Source: JBBQXH01 sp963710975 (lineage in GTDB: Bacteria > Actinomycetota > Thermoleophilia > Gaiellales > Gaiellaceae). From it: DNA of 64,000 nt. Each line of letters starts with the position of its first letter. Position 1 is the stretch's first letter. The DNA is taken from assembly GCA_963710975.1 (NCBI GenBank), contig CAVQCG010000004.1, forward strand, positions 620,001 to 684,000, written 5' to 3'. Made by a program: the position numbers and the translations under genes. This document shows positions 1 to 7,696 of this stretch, in pieces. The notes under the pieces were generated by a model. It ran no database searches. It was not told the DNA's origin and saw only the letters and a program-made list of their open reading frames with translations.

Positions 1-107
1 GGGAACACCGTGCTCCCGGATAGTCCGCGTCGATCGATACCCAGCGCGCGCGGGTTCAACCCGAGCTGCCGCGACGACGGAGGACGGACCAGCCCGCCTC
101 CCAGCCA

Positions 108-449
108 TTAGGCACGCTCCCCGCGACGCTCCGCCCGCAGCCGGCGCATCCGCTCCCGAGCCTTCCAGCGCCGCACCTGCGTCCAGTACCGACGCTCCCC
201 ACAGACAGAACAGTGCGCCCCGTTCGGCGGGCCAGGCTCGCAGACGCAGCCGTAGAACCCCTCGCCACGCTTCGAGAGCGCCTCCCGCTCAAGGCGTCGG
301 CCCTCGCGCTCGAGCACCGACCTGATCCACACAGACAACGGCACCCCCGCAGCTTCTGCCAACGCGTCCCAACGCTCCCGCTCCGCACGAGACGCCCGGA
401 AGTTCAACACCTCCAACCGCCTGGTGGCCGTCAAAGAACTCGGCATCAC
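108..449 (-). CDS. MobC-like ribbon-helix-helix protein with Cys cluster
   Basis: 113 aa. Residues about 16-48 (FRASRAERERWDALAEAAG, then PLSVWIRSVLE) match the ribbon-helix-helix fold of plasmid mobilisation (MobC-type) and antitoxin DNA-binding proteins. A Cys cluster follows (CVC...HCSVC, about residues 68-83) and could bind zinc, and the C-terminus is Arg-rich. The start is one of two adjacent ATGs (449 or 446). No relaxase or toxin partner is visible, although the gene lies near the window edge. The fold is a family inference; the partner is unknown. It fits the mobile-element character of the first 5.4 kb. Confidence 0.6.
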   Translation of the reverse strand: MMPSSLTATRRLEVLNFRASRAERERWDALAEAAGVPLSVWIRSVLEREGRRLEREALSKRGEGFYGCVCEPGPPNGAHCSVCGERRYWTQVRRWKARERMRRLRAERRGERA

Positions 450-726
450 CCCATCATGCGTGTCTTACCGGCCGACATCGATTAGGACGGGTGCGGAGCC
501 TCCTTTCCCGTCCTCCAGGGTGGGCTGTTCTCACCCGCCGTCGGCACCGAGTTCCTCACCGCGGCGACCTCGGTGGCGGTCCGGCGCCGCAGTTCGAGAA
601 CGCCCAGGCTGTTCGCCGAGGTTCCAGCGCGGCTCCACCGTGCTTCCAGCGCGACACTCGACACTGTTACAAACGCCGTAGTAGCAACCGCTACTCAGTC
701 AGGTTGCCGCAACAAGGACGGTCACC
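450..726. other. Divergent intergenic region with a short inverted repeat
   Basis: This 277-bp spacer lies between the MobC-like gene and the lipoprotein gene, which diverge, so it should hold promoters for both. The only clear structure is a 6-bp perfect inverted repeat (AGTAGC-aacc-GCTACT, 680-695) about 30 bp before the lipoprotein start, a possible operator. I see no gene in it. Confidence 0.35.
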
Positions 727-1455
727 ATGGAAGGTCAGATGCCTCAACGATTCGGATTCTCGGCGGTTGTCGTCGCGATCGTCTTGGCGGTCGTTGCACT
801 CGGGGCCTGCGGCGGGAGCGAGGAGCCGCCAGCGACCAGCGCCGAAGCAGCAGCGAGTGACACGGCGACGACGCTGGCTACCGACGCGGACACTGCTACG
901 GATGCGGCGGCGAGCGATGACGCGATCACCGTGGACATCCACGAGGAGAACGCGTCCGGACAGACTGGGACCGCAACGTTTACTCCGAAAGCCCCCGGGG
1001 TCGACGTCGCCATCCAGGTAAGCAACGACGAGGGCGTTCGCCAATTCGCGTTGATTTCCGAGGGAACGTGTGATGACCTAGGAGCACCCTTCGCCGGGGT
1101 CGAACACGAAGGGCCAGCGTTTCCTGTCGGCGCGAAGGACGGCATCTGGCCAGAGCAACAGGCCAAGGCAATGCTGGGGCGTGACACGCCGACGCTTGAT
1201 GACCTTCAGAGCGGCGCCCATGCCGTCGTTGTAGTCGACGTCTCGTACCGTGGCGGCAACAACGTCGAGATCCCGCCCGACGTTCGCTTCTACCAGCCTC
1301 CGGACGCGCAGGGGCCGTTCGGGGAGGGGTACCCACTCGCCGCGTGCGGCGACATACCGCAAACAGCCGCAGATACCGGCGACGCGGCGACGACCGAAGA
1401 TTCCGAGTCCTCGGACTTTGCTCGCGCAAGCGGTTACACTAGAGGCCGTGCTTGA
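727..1455 (+). CDS. Hypothetical secreted lipoprotein
   Basis: 242 aa. A signal peptide with a long hydrophobic stretch ends in a lipobox (VALGAC, Cys28), so the mature protein should be lipid-anchored outside the membrane. A Ser/Thr/Ala/Asp-rich linker (residues 30-70) follows, then a compact domain of about 130 aa with two Cys in contexts such as EGTCDD and AACGD, then another acidic linker. The ATG at 727 has AAGGA about 8 nt upstream; ATG 739 is an alternative. I do not recognise the domain. The downstream small ORF overlaps its 3' end by 8 nt. Confidence 0.7.
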   Translation: MEGQMPQRFGFSAVVVAIVLAVVALGACGGSEEPPATSAEAAASDTATTLATDADTATDAAASDDAITVDIHEENASGQTGTATFTPKAPGVDVAIQVSNDEGVRQFALISEGTCDDLGAPFAGVEHEGPAFPVGAKDGIWPEQQAKAMLGRDTPTLDDLQSGAHAVVVVDVSYRGGNNVEIPPDVRFYQPPDAQGPFGEGYPLAACGDIPQTAADTGDAATTEDSESSDFARASGYTRGRA

Positions 1456-1642
1456 GTCCGTCGCCAGTGGCGATGAGCAGGCCGTCAAGAAGGCGGTGGA
1501 CGAACTGGTCAAGACGTCGACCTGTCCGGCCTGCCCCGACCATACGGACGAAAACCTTAAGGAAGCGATCGAGGTAGTCGAGAAGTACCCGGATCTGGCA
1601 GCGCCTCTGATAAAGGCACTCGACGCCCTGCCTGACAGCTAG
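1448..1642 (+). CDS. Small helical hypothetical protein
   Basis: 64 aa from a GTG that overlaps the lipoprotein stop by 8 nt; an in-frame TTG at 1418 is an alternative start. The product is mostly amphipathic helix with a CPAC motif near the middle (STCPACPDH). Codon use is GC3-rich like a real gene, and it reads as a translationally coupled partner of the lipoprotein. There is no clear Shine-Dalgarno and no recognised family. Function unknown. Confidence 0.4.
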   Translation: MLESVASGDEQAVKKAVDELVKTSTCPACPDHTDENLKEAIEVVEKYPDLAAPLIKALDALPDS

Positions 1643-1695
1643 GGAACAGACGAACTCGGTTCTGGCTCCGGAAGACGCCCCGATAGGAACCTTTC

Positions 1696-1720
1696 GCGGG
1701 TTCGATTCCCGCCGCCTCCA
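1696..1720 (+). repeat. tRNA/tmRNA 3'-end fragment, putative att site copy 1
   Basis: The sequence folds as a T-arm (stem GCGGG/CCCGC, loop TTCGATT) followed by a 3' acceptor strand CGCCTCC plus discriminator A. The matching 5' half of a tRNA or tmRNA is absent upstream. Related copies occur at 3918 and 5326. Such 3'-end fragments are the usual remnants of tyrosine-integrase insertion into a tRNA or tmRNA gene. Confidence 0.65.
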
Positions 1721-1821
1721 TGAAATCCCGAATAGCAGGGCTTTTCTCTGATTGCGGCGGGAACGATTCGCGAATCGGCCTCTGGTCCAGCGGCGCAGTC
1801 CGACCACCCGAGAAGTTGTCG

Positions 1822-2745
1822 CTAGGCGATCGCGAGCCCGAGCTTGCCCTGGATGTGCTGCGGTCTGCTGTGTCTGCATCGCCTCGGCTGCGCGATCGAG
1901 TCGAAAGCTCTGCTGGCCGGGACGCCGAGGGTGCCGTCGTCGATCAGTTCGGCCAGCCGTTTCAGGTTCTCGGGTGTCGACTGGGCCATGACGTTGAAGC
2001 GTCCGGGGCCTTCGCCTGCTGCGCCGAGCGGCGAGGCGAGGCAGCCGCCATCCTTCAGCGGGGATGCGTCGGGGGCGAAGGTGGCGAGGTCGAGCATCGC
2101 GTCTACTCCCTCGGGATGTGTTGCGCTGACTGTCGTGGCGAGTTCGGCGTTGCGGTCGATGAGCTCGGCAACGCCGAGTCCGCGGAGATAGACCTGATCT
2201 TCGGGAAGTGCGGCAGCGATCCGGTCGCGCCGGCTGCTGCGGCGAGTTGCACGAAGAAGCTGCCGACGCCCCCACTCGCGCCGACGACTAGCACCGTGTC
2301 GCCTTCGTCGAGCTGCAACGCGTCGGCTGTGGCGAGCGCGGTGATGCCCGCGAGCGGGGCAGCGCCGAGCCGCGGCGGCGTCGACGCTCTGCGGCGCCGT
2401 CGCGACGAACTTGTCCTCGGGGACGGAGATCAGCTTGGCCCAGCTGCCGTCGTGCACAGACGGATTCACGTGCGGGAGGAAGCCGAACACCTGCTCGCCG
2501 GCCTGGTAGCGGCTGACGGCCGAGCCGACCTGCTCGACGACGCCGGCGAAGTCGCGGCCGATCGTCACGGGGAACTCGTAGTCGGCCATCGCCTTCAGGG
2601 CGCCGGCGGCGATGTGGACGTCGACCGGGTTGACCGAGGAGGCCCGTACACGGACGAGCAACTCGTTGTCGCCCGGCACAGGCTGGGGGAGATCGTTCCG
2701 AACCGCCGGTGGCTCGTCGAAGCTGTCGAGGACGAATGCCTTCAC
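1822..2745 (-). pseudogene. MDR/quinone-oxidoreductase family, frameshifted
   Basis: The N-terminal part (from ATG 2745) reads as a medium-chain NADP-dependent alcohol dehydrogenase/quinone oxidoreductase, with a GroES-like domain containing SSVNPVDVHIAAG and GRDFAGVVEQVG. Near 2360 the frame shifts: the Rossmann segment (VLVVGASGGVGSFFVQLAA) is in another frame. Around 2230 it returns to the first frame (LPEDQVYLRGLGVAELIDR). The C-terminus alternates frames again at about 1860-1890 before HIQGKLGLAIA. At least four shifts make an active enzyme very unlikely. It lies 20 bp after a decayed monooxygenase-like gene on the same strand. Confidence 0.85.
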
Positions 2746-2765
2746 GAGGGTTCCCTTCTCGCAGT

Positions 2766-3048
2766 CTAGGTGGAGATCGCGGGTGCGGCGTGGCGGAAGC
2801 GGGTGTCGTCGTCAATGGTGATCGACGGCATGATCGGGCCATCCGCGGAGGAACGACGGCTTGATGGAAGCATCGAACCACGTCTCGAAGTCGGCCTGCG
2901 ATTCCCACACCTCGGTCACGCGCCAGCCACGCCAGTGTGCTTGGGCCGTCAGGGGTCGAGGCGTCATCTCTGCCCGATCTCGTCCTGCCGTTCGTTTCGC
3001 CGTTCCCCTCGTCGGGGTGACGGATTCTCTCCGGCCAATGCCGATCAA
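2766..3048 (-). pseudogene. Remnant of an ABM/YdhR-like small protein
   Basis: The fragment GWRVTEVWESQADFETWFD resembles the core of antibiotic-biosynthesis-monooxygenase-like or related ferredoxin-fold proteins. It then runs into a stop. A convincing C-terminus (IMPSITIDDDTRFRHAAP, stop at 2766) is in a different frame, and the N-terminus is poor. It was probably the first gene of an operon with the oxidoreductase pseudogene. The family assignment rests on a short match and is tentative. Confidence 0.5.
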
Positions 3049-3092
3049 TCCCCGATACAGCGTTTAGACAGTAACGAGGAAGGGATCTGGTT

Positions 3093-3608
3093 GTGAAAAT
3101 GCGACGGAGGATCGTGCCGGCCGTGGTTTCGTTGTGTGCGCTGGTGGTGGTGCCGATGGCGAGCGCAGGATGGGAAGGACAGATCGACTTCGCCGGTTCG
3201 GACGACGACGGCGGCGGCTACCACGATGTCGCCCCAGTGGGGCCAAGCCAGGGAGACTTCTTTGTCGTCGATCAGACTATTGAGGTGAATGGGCTGACCT
3301 ACACTCAGGGGCCGCTCCAGCTCGGCGCGCAGGGCACGCTGTCCGGCGTCCTTTCGTTTGCCTCTCCGACCGTGGTCAACGCGAACGTGACCATCAAGCT
3401 CGCGGCGGGCTGGATACGCATCAGCGGCTGGCTCGACCCGGCTATTTTCCAAGGCCAGGGTTCAGGCTCGTCCCATCTGATGACGAAGGGCGCAGGCGGC
3501 ATCTTCACAGGGTCGCGTGGCTCTTTCGTCATCTACCCCGGCAATAGCAACGGCAACACAAGAGGGGCTATCAACCCGGAGGCCGACTTCTCCGTGATCT
3601 TCCGCTAG
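3093..3608 (+). CDS. Secreted hypothetical protein
   Basis: 171 aa starting at GTG with a good ribosome site (GAGGAAGGG, about 8 nt upstream). A classical signal peptide ends at about residue 25 (VVPMASA/GW). The mature domain is beta-rich and Gly/Ser-rich. The segment TKGAGGIFTGSRGSFVI resembles the GTGxFxGARG signature of allene-oxide-cyclase/dirigent-like barrels, but that is a weak motif-level resemblance. No Cys is present. It stands alone between decayed genes. Intact and probably expressed; function unknown. Confidence 0.65.
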   Translation: MKMRRRIVPAVVSLCALVVVPMASAGWEGQIDFAGSDDDGGGYHDVAPVGPSQGDFFVVDQTIEVNGLTYTQGPLQLGAQGTLSGVLSFASPTVVNANVTIKLAAGWIRISGWLDPAIFQGQGSGSSHLMTKGAGGIFTGSRGSFVIYPGNSNGNTRGAINPEADFSVIFR

Positions 3609-3795
3609 GAGAGCAAATCCGGGAACAGAGCACGATACGGCGGGGGGCGAACGCATCGATGGAAGCGCACCACTAACCACCCAGGTCGCAACCACAACAG
3701 CAATTCTCGAGAGGCCACGGCCCTACGTCGCGGCGCGCGGATTTAACATCCCCGGGTTCTGCCCCGGGACGGCTCGAGGAGTCACCCACCTCGGG

Positions 3796-3915
3796 TCAGT
3801 AGCGAACCGCGACGGGTGTGATGGTGACCTCGGCCGCGGAGACGTCGACGAGGAAGACCCCGTACCTGCCCTCCCAGTCAGGCTCATCATGGACGATTTC
3901 CCGGAGCTCCCGATC
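3796..3915 (-). pseudogene. C-terminal fragment of an unknown protein
   Basis: About 37 codons with strong GC3 bias read ELREIVHDEPDWEGRYGVF and continue through LVDVSAAEVTITPVAVRY to a TGA at 3796. No start or upstream part exists. The reading breaks exactly where the tRNA-end-like repeat at 3918 begins, consistent with truncation by site-specific recombination. Family not identified. Confidence 0.45.
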
Positions 3916-3917
3916 AG

Positions 3918-3942
3918 CCGGGTTCGAATTCCGCCGGCTCGA
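3918..3942 (+). repeat. tRNA 3'-end-like sequence, putative att copy 2 (degenerate)
   Basis: CCGGGTTCGAATTCCGCC followed by GGCTCGA matches the copy at 1696 at about 20 of 25 positions, keeping the GGGTTCGA core and the CCGCC/CTC 3' strand. It abuts the truncated gene at 3796-3915. It is less certain than copies 1 and 3 because the T-stem no longer pairs perfectly. Confidence 0.45.
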
Positions 3943-4126
3943 TCGAACCGTGGGGTGTCTGCAATATCGGACGGAACGAATGGACGGAACGAATGCGCTC
4001 TTGCCGTGTTGTCCGTAGAGAAACCTGACAGCGTCGCGGATGTCCGTGGTCCCCTACCATTGCGTGTCGTCGCGAGTCGGGCAGGACTTCGAGCTAGCTC
4101 CGCGCGTCTACCGCTGGAGGTTGTCT

Positions 4127-5311
4127 GTGACGTCGGGTCTGGAGGAGTTCGGGAGTGCCGCAACGACCGGGCTCGGGGAACTCGACGACGCGCTGGAGGG
4201 CCTGTACTGGGGCGATAGCGTCGTCTGGGAGCTGGAGGAGGACGTTTCTGCCGAGCCCTTCTATCGAGCCATCGCGGACTCCGCCGCCGGCTATCACTTC
4301 GCGGCATACGTCACGTTGACGCGCGACCCAGGTCAACTTCAGTCCCTCTACCCGCAACTCCTGACTCTTGACGCCCGACCCGGAAGCCCGCTGTCGACTC
4401 CGGCTCGGCTGCTCGAGACGATCTCGTCCAGTTGCCACACTTTCGACCGGGACTTGCTGCTCTTCGACGGTCTCGACGCGATGGTGGAGGCCTGGGGGGC
4501 ACCCGCAGCCGCCGAGCTGTTCTCCTCCGCCTCCTCGCTTCTGCTCGAACTCGGCGCTATCGCCTACTGGACAGTGACGACGAAGCTCCGCGACCCGGTG
4601 CTCCGAAAGGCGCTCCGGCTCGTACCCCAATGCGTACTGGTTCTAGGTGATGACCGGCTGCGTGTCTGGAAGGCGGAGGGACGAAGCCCAGGGGTCGAAG
4701 GCCGGGTATACCGCTACGAGAATGGACAGGATGGACCTGTCTTGACACCCGCGCCCGCACTCGCGCGTCTTGGCGAGGCTCTACGCGCGATTCGGGCGGA
4801 ACTCGGCCTCAGCCAGTCCGAGATCGCTCGACTCGCCGGGGTGACCCCCAGTGCCGTGTCGCAAGCCGAGCGTGGCCGTCGTGGACTCTCACTCGAGACA
4901 CTGCTCGAGTTGACAGACAAGCTCAACATCGGCCTCGACCAACTCCTTCAAGGAACAGTCCGGTCTGGCTACCGACTCGCCAAGCACCACGATCCCCGCG
5001 AACGCGGCGGCGGCAAGCCACTTCCGCTACTCGACGATCCAACATCTGGCTACCGCATTCACGCCGTCTACCTCCCACCGCACGGCTCCGCATTCACGGA
5101 CAACGCGGGGGAGGGCGTCGAGATGGTTGCCGTCGCCTCCGGCCTGGTCCAGGTTCTACTCTCTTCCGGGGCACCCGTACTCCGCCAAGGTGAGGCGCTC
5201 CTGGTCGAGGAAGCCAGTATCTCTGCCTGGCGCAACCTCTGCGACCGAGAGGCAATGCTCTTCTGGATCAGCCGAGGAGACCTGACGAAGGCGAACCGCG
5301 GCGCCGGCTGA
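4127..5311 (+). CDS. XRE-family regulator with degenerate RecA/KaiC-like N-domain and C-terminal cupin
   Basis: 394 aa from GTG 4127, chosen because TGGAGG lies 6 nt upstream; longer in-frame starts lack a site. Residues about 8-200 (TGLGELDDALEGLYWGDSVVW...) have the layout of KaiC/RadA-type ATPase domains but no Walker A GxxxxGKT, so this is probably a ligand- or partner-sensing fold. Residues about 218-275 are an XRE helix-turn-helix (LGLSQSEIARLAGVTPSAVS). The C-terminus (about 305-385) is a cupin barrel, common in XRE regulators that bind small molecules. It is probably a DNA-binding transcription regulator whose target and ligand are unknown. It lies just inside the third att-like copy. 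Confidence 0.75.
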   Translation: MTSGLEEFGSAATTGLGELDDALEGLYWGDSVVWELEEDVSAEPFYRAIADSAAGYHFAAYVTLTRDPGQLQSLYPQLLTLDARPGSPLSTPARLLETISSSCHTFDRDLLLFDGLDAMVEAWGAPAAAELFSSASSLLLELGAIAYWTVTTKLRDPVLRKALRLVPQCVLVLGDDRLRVWKAEGRSPGVEGRVYRYENGQDGPVLTPAPALARLGEALRAIRAELGLSQSEIARLAGVTPSAVSQAERGRRGLSLETLLELTDKLNIGLDQLLQGTVRSGYRLAKHHDPRERGGGKPLPLLDDPTSGYRIHAVYLPPHGSAFTDNAGEGVEMVAVASGLVQVLLSSGAPVLRQGEALLVEEASISAWRNLCDREAMLFWISRGDLTKANRGAG

Positions 5312-5325
5312 TCGCTCGGTCCGTT

Positions 5326-5349
5326 GCGGATTCGGTTCCCGCCGCCTCC
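5326..5349 (+). repeat. tRNA/tmRNA 3'-end fragment, putative att copy 3
   Basis: GCGGATTCGGTTCCCGCC followed by GCCTCC matches 1696-1719 at 22 of 24 positions. It lies 3.63 kb downstream in the same orientation and is followed at once by a strong hairpin, as the original 3' end of a stable-RNA gene would be. Confidence 0.65.
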
Positions 5350-5352
5350 CCT

Positions 5353-5375
5353 GGCAGGCGAGCCGAACGCCTGCC
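5353..5375 (+). terminator. GC-rich hairpin after the att-like repeat
   Basis: Perfect 8-bp stem GGCAGGCG / CGCCTGCC with a 7-nt loop, 4 nt after the tRNA-end-like sequence and about 42 nt after the XRE-cupin stop. It has no U tract. It may be the ancestral terminator of the disrupted stable-RNA gene, now serving the regulator gene. Confidence 0.6.
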
Positions 5376-5427
5376 GCGCAGCGGCCGACCCGACCGCGTC
5401 GGTTGATCGGGCCTTCGGGGCCAGGTC

Positions 5428-5433
5428 TAGTAT
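5428..5433 (+). promoter_or_regulatory. -10 element TAGTAT, 6 nt before the ATG at 5440
   Basis: Its spacing places the transcription start at or next to the start codon, so the message should be leaderless. No Shine-Dalgarno is present. Confidence 0.5.
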
Positions 5434-5439
5434 CACGGG

Positions 5440-5649
5440 ATGCTCCCGATCATCATCCTCGCCGCGGTGGTCGTTCCGTTGCTCGTCGCGGCCTTCCTCG
5501 TCATGCGCCGCTCACGTATCAGCGGCGAGCACGAACCGGGCGAGGACGAGGCCTCGCGCCGCCGGAACGAGCAGGAGTTTGCCGAGGCTGAGGCATATCA
5601 GGAGGAGTGGCGGGCAGAGCAGCACCGGCATCCCGACGACCGCCTCTAG
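5440..5649 (+). CDS. Small membrane protein
   Basis: 69 aa. One N-terminal transmembrane helix (IIILAAVVVPLLVAAFLVM) is followed by a basic patch and a charged, Glu-rich helical tail predicted in the cytoplasm. It is the first gene to the right of the att-like region and probably belongs to the resident chromosome. No family recognised. Confidence 0.6.
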   Translation: MLPIIILAAVVVPLLVAAFLVMRRSRISGEHEPGEDEASRRRNEQEFAEAEAYQEEWRAEQHRHPDDRL

Positions 5650-5692
5650 ATGGCAGCCCCGCACGGGTGACGCCGGCGTCCTGATGGGTCGG

Positions 5693-5698
5693 TAGCTT
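5693..5698 (+). promoter_or_regulatory. -10 element TAGCTT, 8 nt before the GTG at 5707
   Basis: It fits the TANNNT-plus-6-to-9-nt pattern seen at many starts here and favours GTG 5707 over the TTG at 5698, which overlaps the element. Confidence 0.45.
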
Positions 5699-5706
5699 TG
5701 AGCGCT

Positions 5707-6822
5707 GTGAATCGCGTGCGCGTGATCTCTCTCGCCGTCGCCCTCGCGGCCGCTGTCGGTTTCGGTGCAGTTGGCGCGGAGGCCGGCAGGCCACCGCCCG
5801 GAGGAGGGGGTGGAGGCGGGACCGCGACCACGCTCAGGCTCGTCCCCATCGCGAGCGGGCTTCAGCGACCCGTCCAGCTCGTACAACCGAGCTCGGATCC
5901 GACGCGCCTCTACTTCGTCGAGCAGGGAGGGCGTGTCCGCGTGTCCGGCGGGAGGGGAGCAACTACGTTCCTGGACATTTCGGCCCTCGTGAGCTGCTGC
6001 GGCGAGCAGGGGCTGCTCTCGCTGGCATTCTCGCCGGCCTATGCGACGAACAGGCTGTTCTACGTCGATTACACGGATCGCGCCGGGAACACGGTGGTGG
6101 CCGAATACCGTGCAGTCGTCATTGGCGCACCTGTACTCGTTCGAACGCTGCTGACCGTTATTCAGCCGTACGCGAACCACAACGGAGGGCAGCTTGCCTT
6201 CGGTCGCGACGGCTACCTGTATGCCGGGCTCGGCGATGGTGGGAGCGCCGGCGATCCCGAGAACCACGCGCAGAACCTGACTTCCTTCCTCGGCAAGATA
6301 CTCCGTCTCAACACCTCGAACCCGAATGCCACTTGGGAGATCGTCGGCTACGGCTTCCGCAACCCGTGGCGCTTCAGCTTCGACCGCCTGACCGGCGACC
6401 TCTGGGTCGGCGACGTCGGCCAGGGAAGCTGGGAGGAGATCGACTTCACGCCGGCGACCTCACCCGGCCTCGAGAACTACGGGTGGCGACCCTACGAGGG
6501 GAATGTTCCCTACTCGGGTGAGTCGCCCGATCCGACCGGGACGCTCGTGTTTCCGATTTACGCCTACTCCCATTCCGCCGGCTGTAGCGTGACCGGGGGC
6601 TTTCGCTATCGAGGAGCGATTCCGTCGCTCGCCGGCCGGTACGTGTTCGGGGACTACTGCTCCGGCAAGCTCACGAGCTTCCTGCCGGTGAACGGCGTCG
6701 CGACGGACGTCAAACCGCTCAATCTGACCGTGCCACAGCTCTCCAGCTTCGGGGAGGATGCGCGCGGCGAGCTCTACGCCGTTTCGCTCGCAGGGGTGGT
6801 CTACCGGATCGCCGGGACCTAG
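5707..6822 (+). CDS. PQQ-dependent aldose sugar dehydrogenase-like secreted protein
   Basis: 371 aa. A signal peptide (hydrophobic through about residue 22) and a Gly-rich linker precede a six-bladed beta-propeller of the glucose/sorbosone dehydrogenase (GSDH) family. Family landmarks are PVQLVQPSSDPTRLYFVEQGG, split by position into blade 1, NHNGGQLAFGRDGYLYAGLGDGG, and GYGFRNPWRFSFD. The length fits soluble Asd/YliI-type enzymes, which oxidise aldoses with PQQ and pass electrons to an acceptor in the periplasm or outside. No PQQ genes are in the window, so cofactor supply is unknown. It forms a monocistronic unit. Confidence 0.85.
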   Translation: MNRVRVISLAVALAAAVGFGAVGAEAGRPPPGGGGGGGTATTLRLVPIASGLQRPVQLVQPSSDPTRLYFVEQGGRVRVSGGRGATTFLDISALVSCCGEQGLLSLAFSPAYATNRLFYVDYTDRAGNTVVAEYRAVVIGAPVLVRTLLTVIQPYANHNGGQLAFGRDGYLYAGLGDGGSAGDPENHAQNLTSFLGKILRLNTSNPNATWEIVGYGFRNPWRFSFDRLTGDLWVGDVGQGSWEEIDFTPATSPGLENYGWRPYEGNVPYSGESPDPTGTLVFPIYAYSHSAGCSVTGGFRYRGAIPSLAGRYVFGDYCSGKLTSFLPVNGVATDVKPLNLTVPQLSSFGEDARGELYAVSLAGVVYRIAGT

Positions 6823-6894
6823 CCACCGACCGCCCGCTGTCGCGTAGGCTTCCGGTGCAGCCCTGGGAGTGGACACGATGAAAGGTGGGGAACG

Positions 6895-7122
6895 ATGAAG
6901 AAGCTGCTGGTCGGTCTCGGTATCGCGACGGCGGCCGCAGCTGCGGTTGCAATCGTGCGGCGTCGTCGCGCAGGCGCGCAGGATTTCGACTGGTCGCCCA
7001 GCTATCCGGGCGACGCCGACGCGATCGGCGGAGGTGGGCTCGGGGGACTCGAAGACACTGAGCTGGGCTCGACAGAGCGGTTTACACCGGGGGACGGCGA
7101 GAAGCCCGCAGCCGGAATCTAG
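6895..7122 (+). CDS. Small single-pass membrane protein
   Basis: 75 aa with a strong ribosome site (AAGGTGGGGA) upstream of ATG 6895. An N-terminal transmembrane helix rich in Ala (LLVGLGIATAAAAAVAIV) ends in RRRR, giving an inside-positive topology. An acidic, Gly-rich tail follows. Its stop overlaps the convergent PH-domain gene by 4 nt (CTAG). Similar short proteins are common in actinobacteria; function unknown. Confidence 0.6.
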   Translation: MKKLLVGLGIATAAAAAVAIVRRRRAGAQDFDWSPSYPGDADAIGGGGLGGLEDTELGSTERFTPGDGEKPAAGI

Positions 7123-7631
7123 TTTCCCAGGCCGTTCTGGCGGTCGTCGGAGTCGTTGCGCGCCTCGTTCGCTCGGGCGACGCGGTCACGGAGATCCTGC
7201 GGGTCGTCGACGCCGAAGAAGCGGAGCTGGGCGCTGCCCTGCTCGCCCGCGGTGTCGAAGTCCACGGTTCCGACCTTCATGATGCGGTCGATAGGGCTCT
7301 GCGTGATCGTGATGTTCTGGATCCGGTCGACGTGTGCGGTGCTCTCGCGCTTCGCGAGAATGCCCTCGCGGATCGTCATGCGCTTCGTCGTGACCGTGTA
7401 CTGGGTGAAGAAACGCCGGATCCAGCCCGCCAGGAGCACGATCGCGAGCAGGATCAGGCTGATGACGACGCCGAGCCAGATGGGCCAGTCGGTATCCGTG
7501 AAGATGTTCACGAGCAAGATGACGACGAACGGGACGAGTGCGGCGAGGCCCCAGCCGATGTAGAAGGACAGCGTGGCGCGCCACGTTGGCTTGCCTTTCC
7601 AGATCAGCTGCTCGCCCTCGAGGAGATCCAC
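7119..7631 (-). CDS. Bacterial PH-domain membrane protein (YdbS/DUF304-like)
   Basis: 170 aa. Two transmembrane helices (about residues 22-45 and 52-72) are followed by a bacterial PH2 domain. Diagnostic segments are YTVTTKRMTIREGIL and STAHVDRIQNITITQSPIDRI, then VGTVDFDTAG. This domain family sits on the cytoplasmic membrane and has no assigned reaction. A basic/acidic tail ends the protein. It is convergent with the preceding small membrane-protein gene. The fold assignment is good; the role is unknown. Confidence 0.8.
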   Translation of the reverse strand: MDLLEGEQLIWKGKPTWRATLSFYIGWGLAALVPFVVILLVNIFTDTDWPIWLGVVISLILLAIVLLAGWIRRFFTQYTVTTKRMTIREGILAKRESTAHVDRIQNITITQSPIDRIMKVGTVDFDTAGEQGSAQLRFFGVDDPQDLRDRVARANEARNDSDDRQNGLGN

Positions 7632-7684
7632 GGCGCGAGGCTAGCACCGCGATCGGCGAGCGTCCACGCCGTCTCGGCCGGTGC

Positions 7685-7690
7685 TACGCT
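7685..7690 (+). promoter_or_regulatory. -10 element TACGCT, 6 nt before the GTG at 7697
   Basis: Leaderless-type spacing to the cupin-TPR gene; no Shine-Dalgarno precedes that start. Confidence 0.5.
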
Positions 7691-7696
7691 CGCGCC

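Larger units (their letters stand above)
3609..4126. other. Gene-poor stretch with relics between two integrant genes
   Basis: This 518-bp stretch has no complete gene. It holds a truncated minus-strand gene end (3796-3915), a tRNA-3'-end-like repeat (3918-3942), and a 13-bp direct tandem duplication (GGACGGAACGAAT twice, 3969-3994). The promoter of the downstream regulator should lie in its last 100 bp, but no confident -10 is seen. Confidence 0.5.

Noticed and set aside
40..75. T-arm-like CGGGTTCAACCCG near the window start
   Set aside because: It is a short palindrome with a 3-nt loop and does not give a 5-bp T-stem with 7-nt loop.
1640..1730. Complete tRNA gene around 1696-1720
   Set aside because: Only the T-arm and 3' acceptor strand are present; no matching 5' acceptor, D-arm or anticodon arm upstream.
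3969..3994. 13-bp tandem duplication as a regulatory iteron
   Set aside because: Only two copies and no replication gene nearby; likely slippage.
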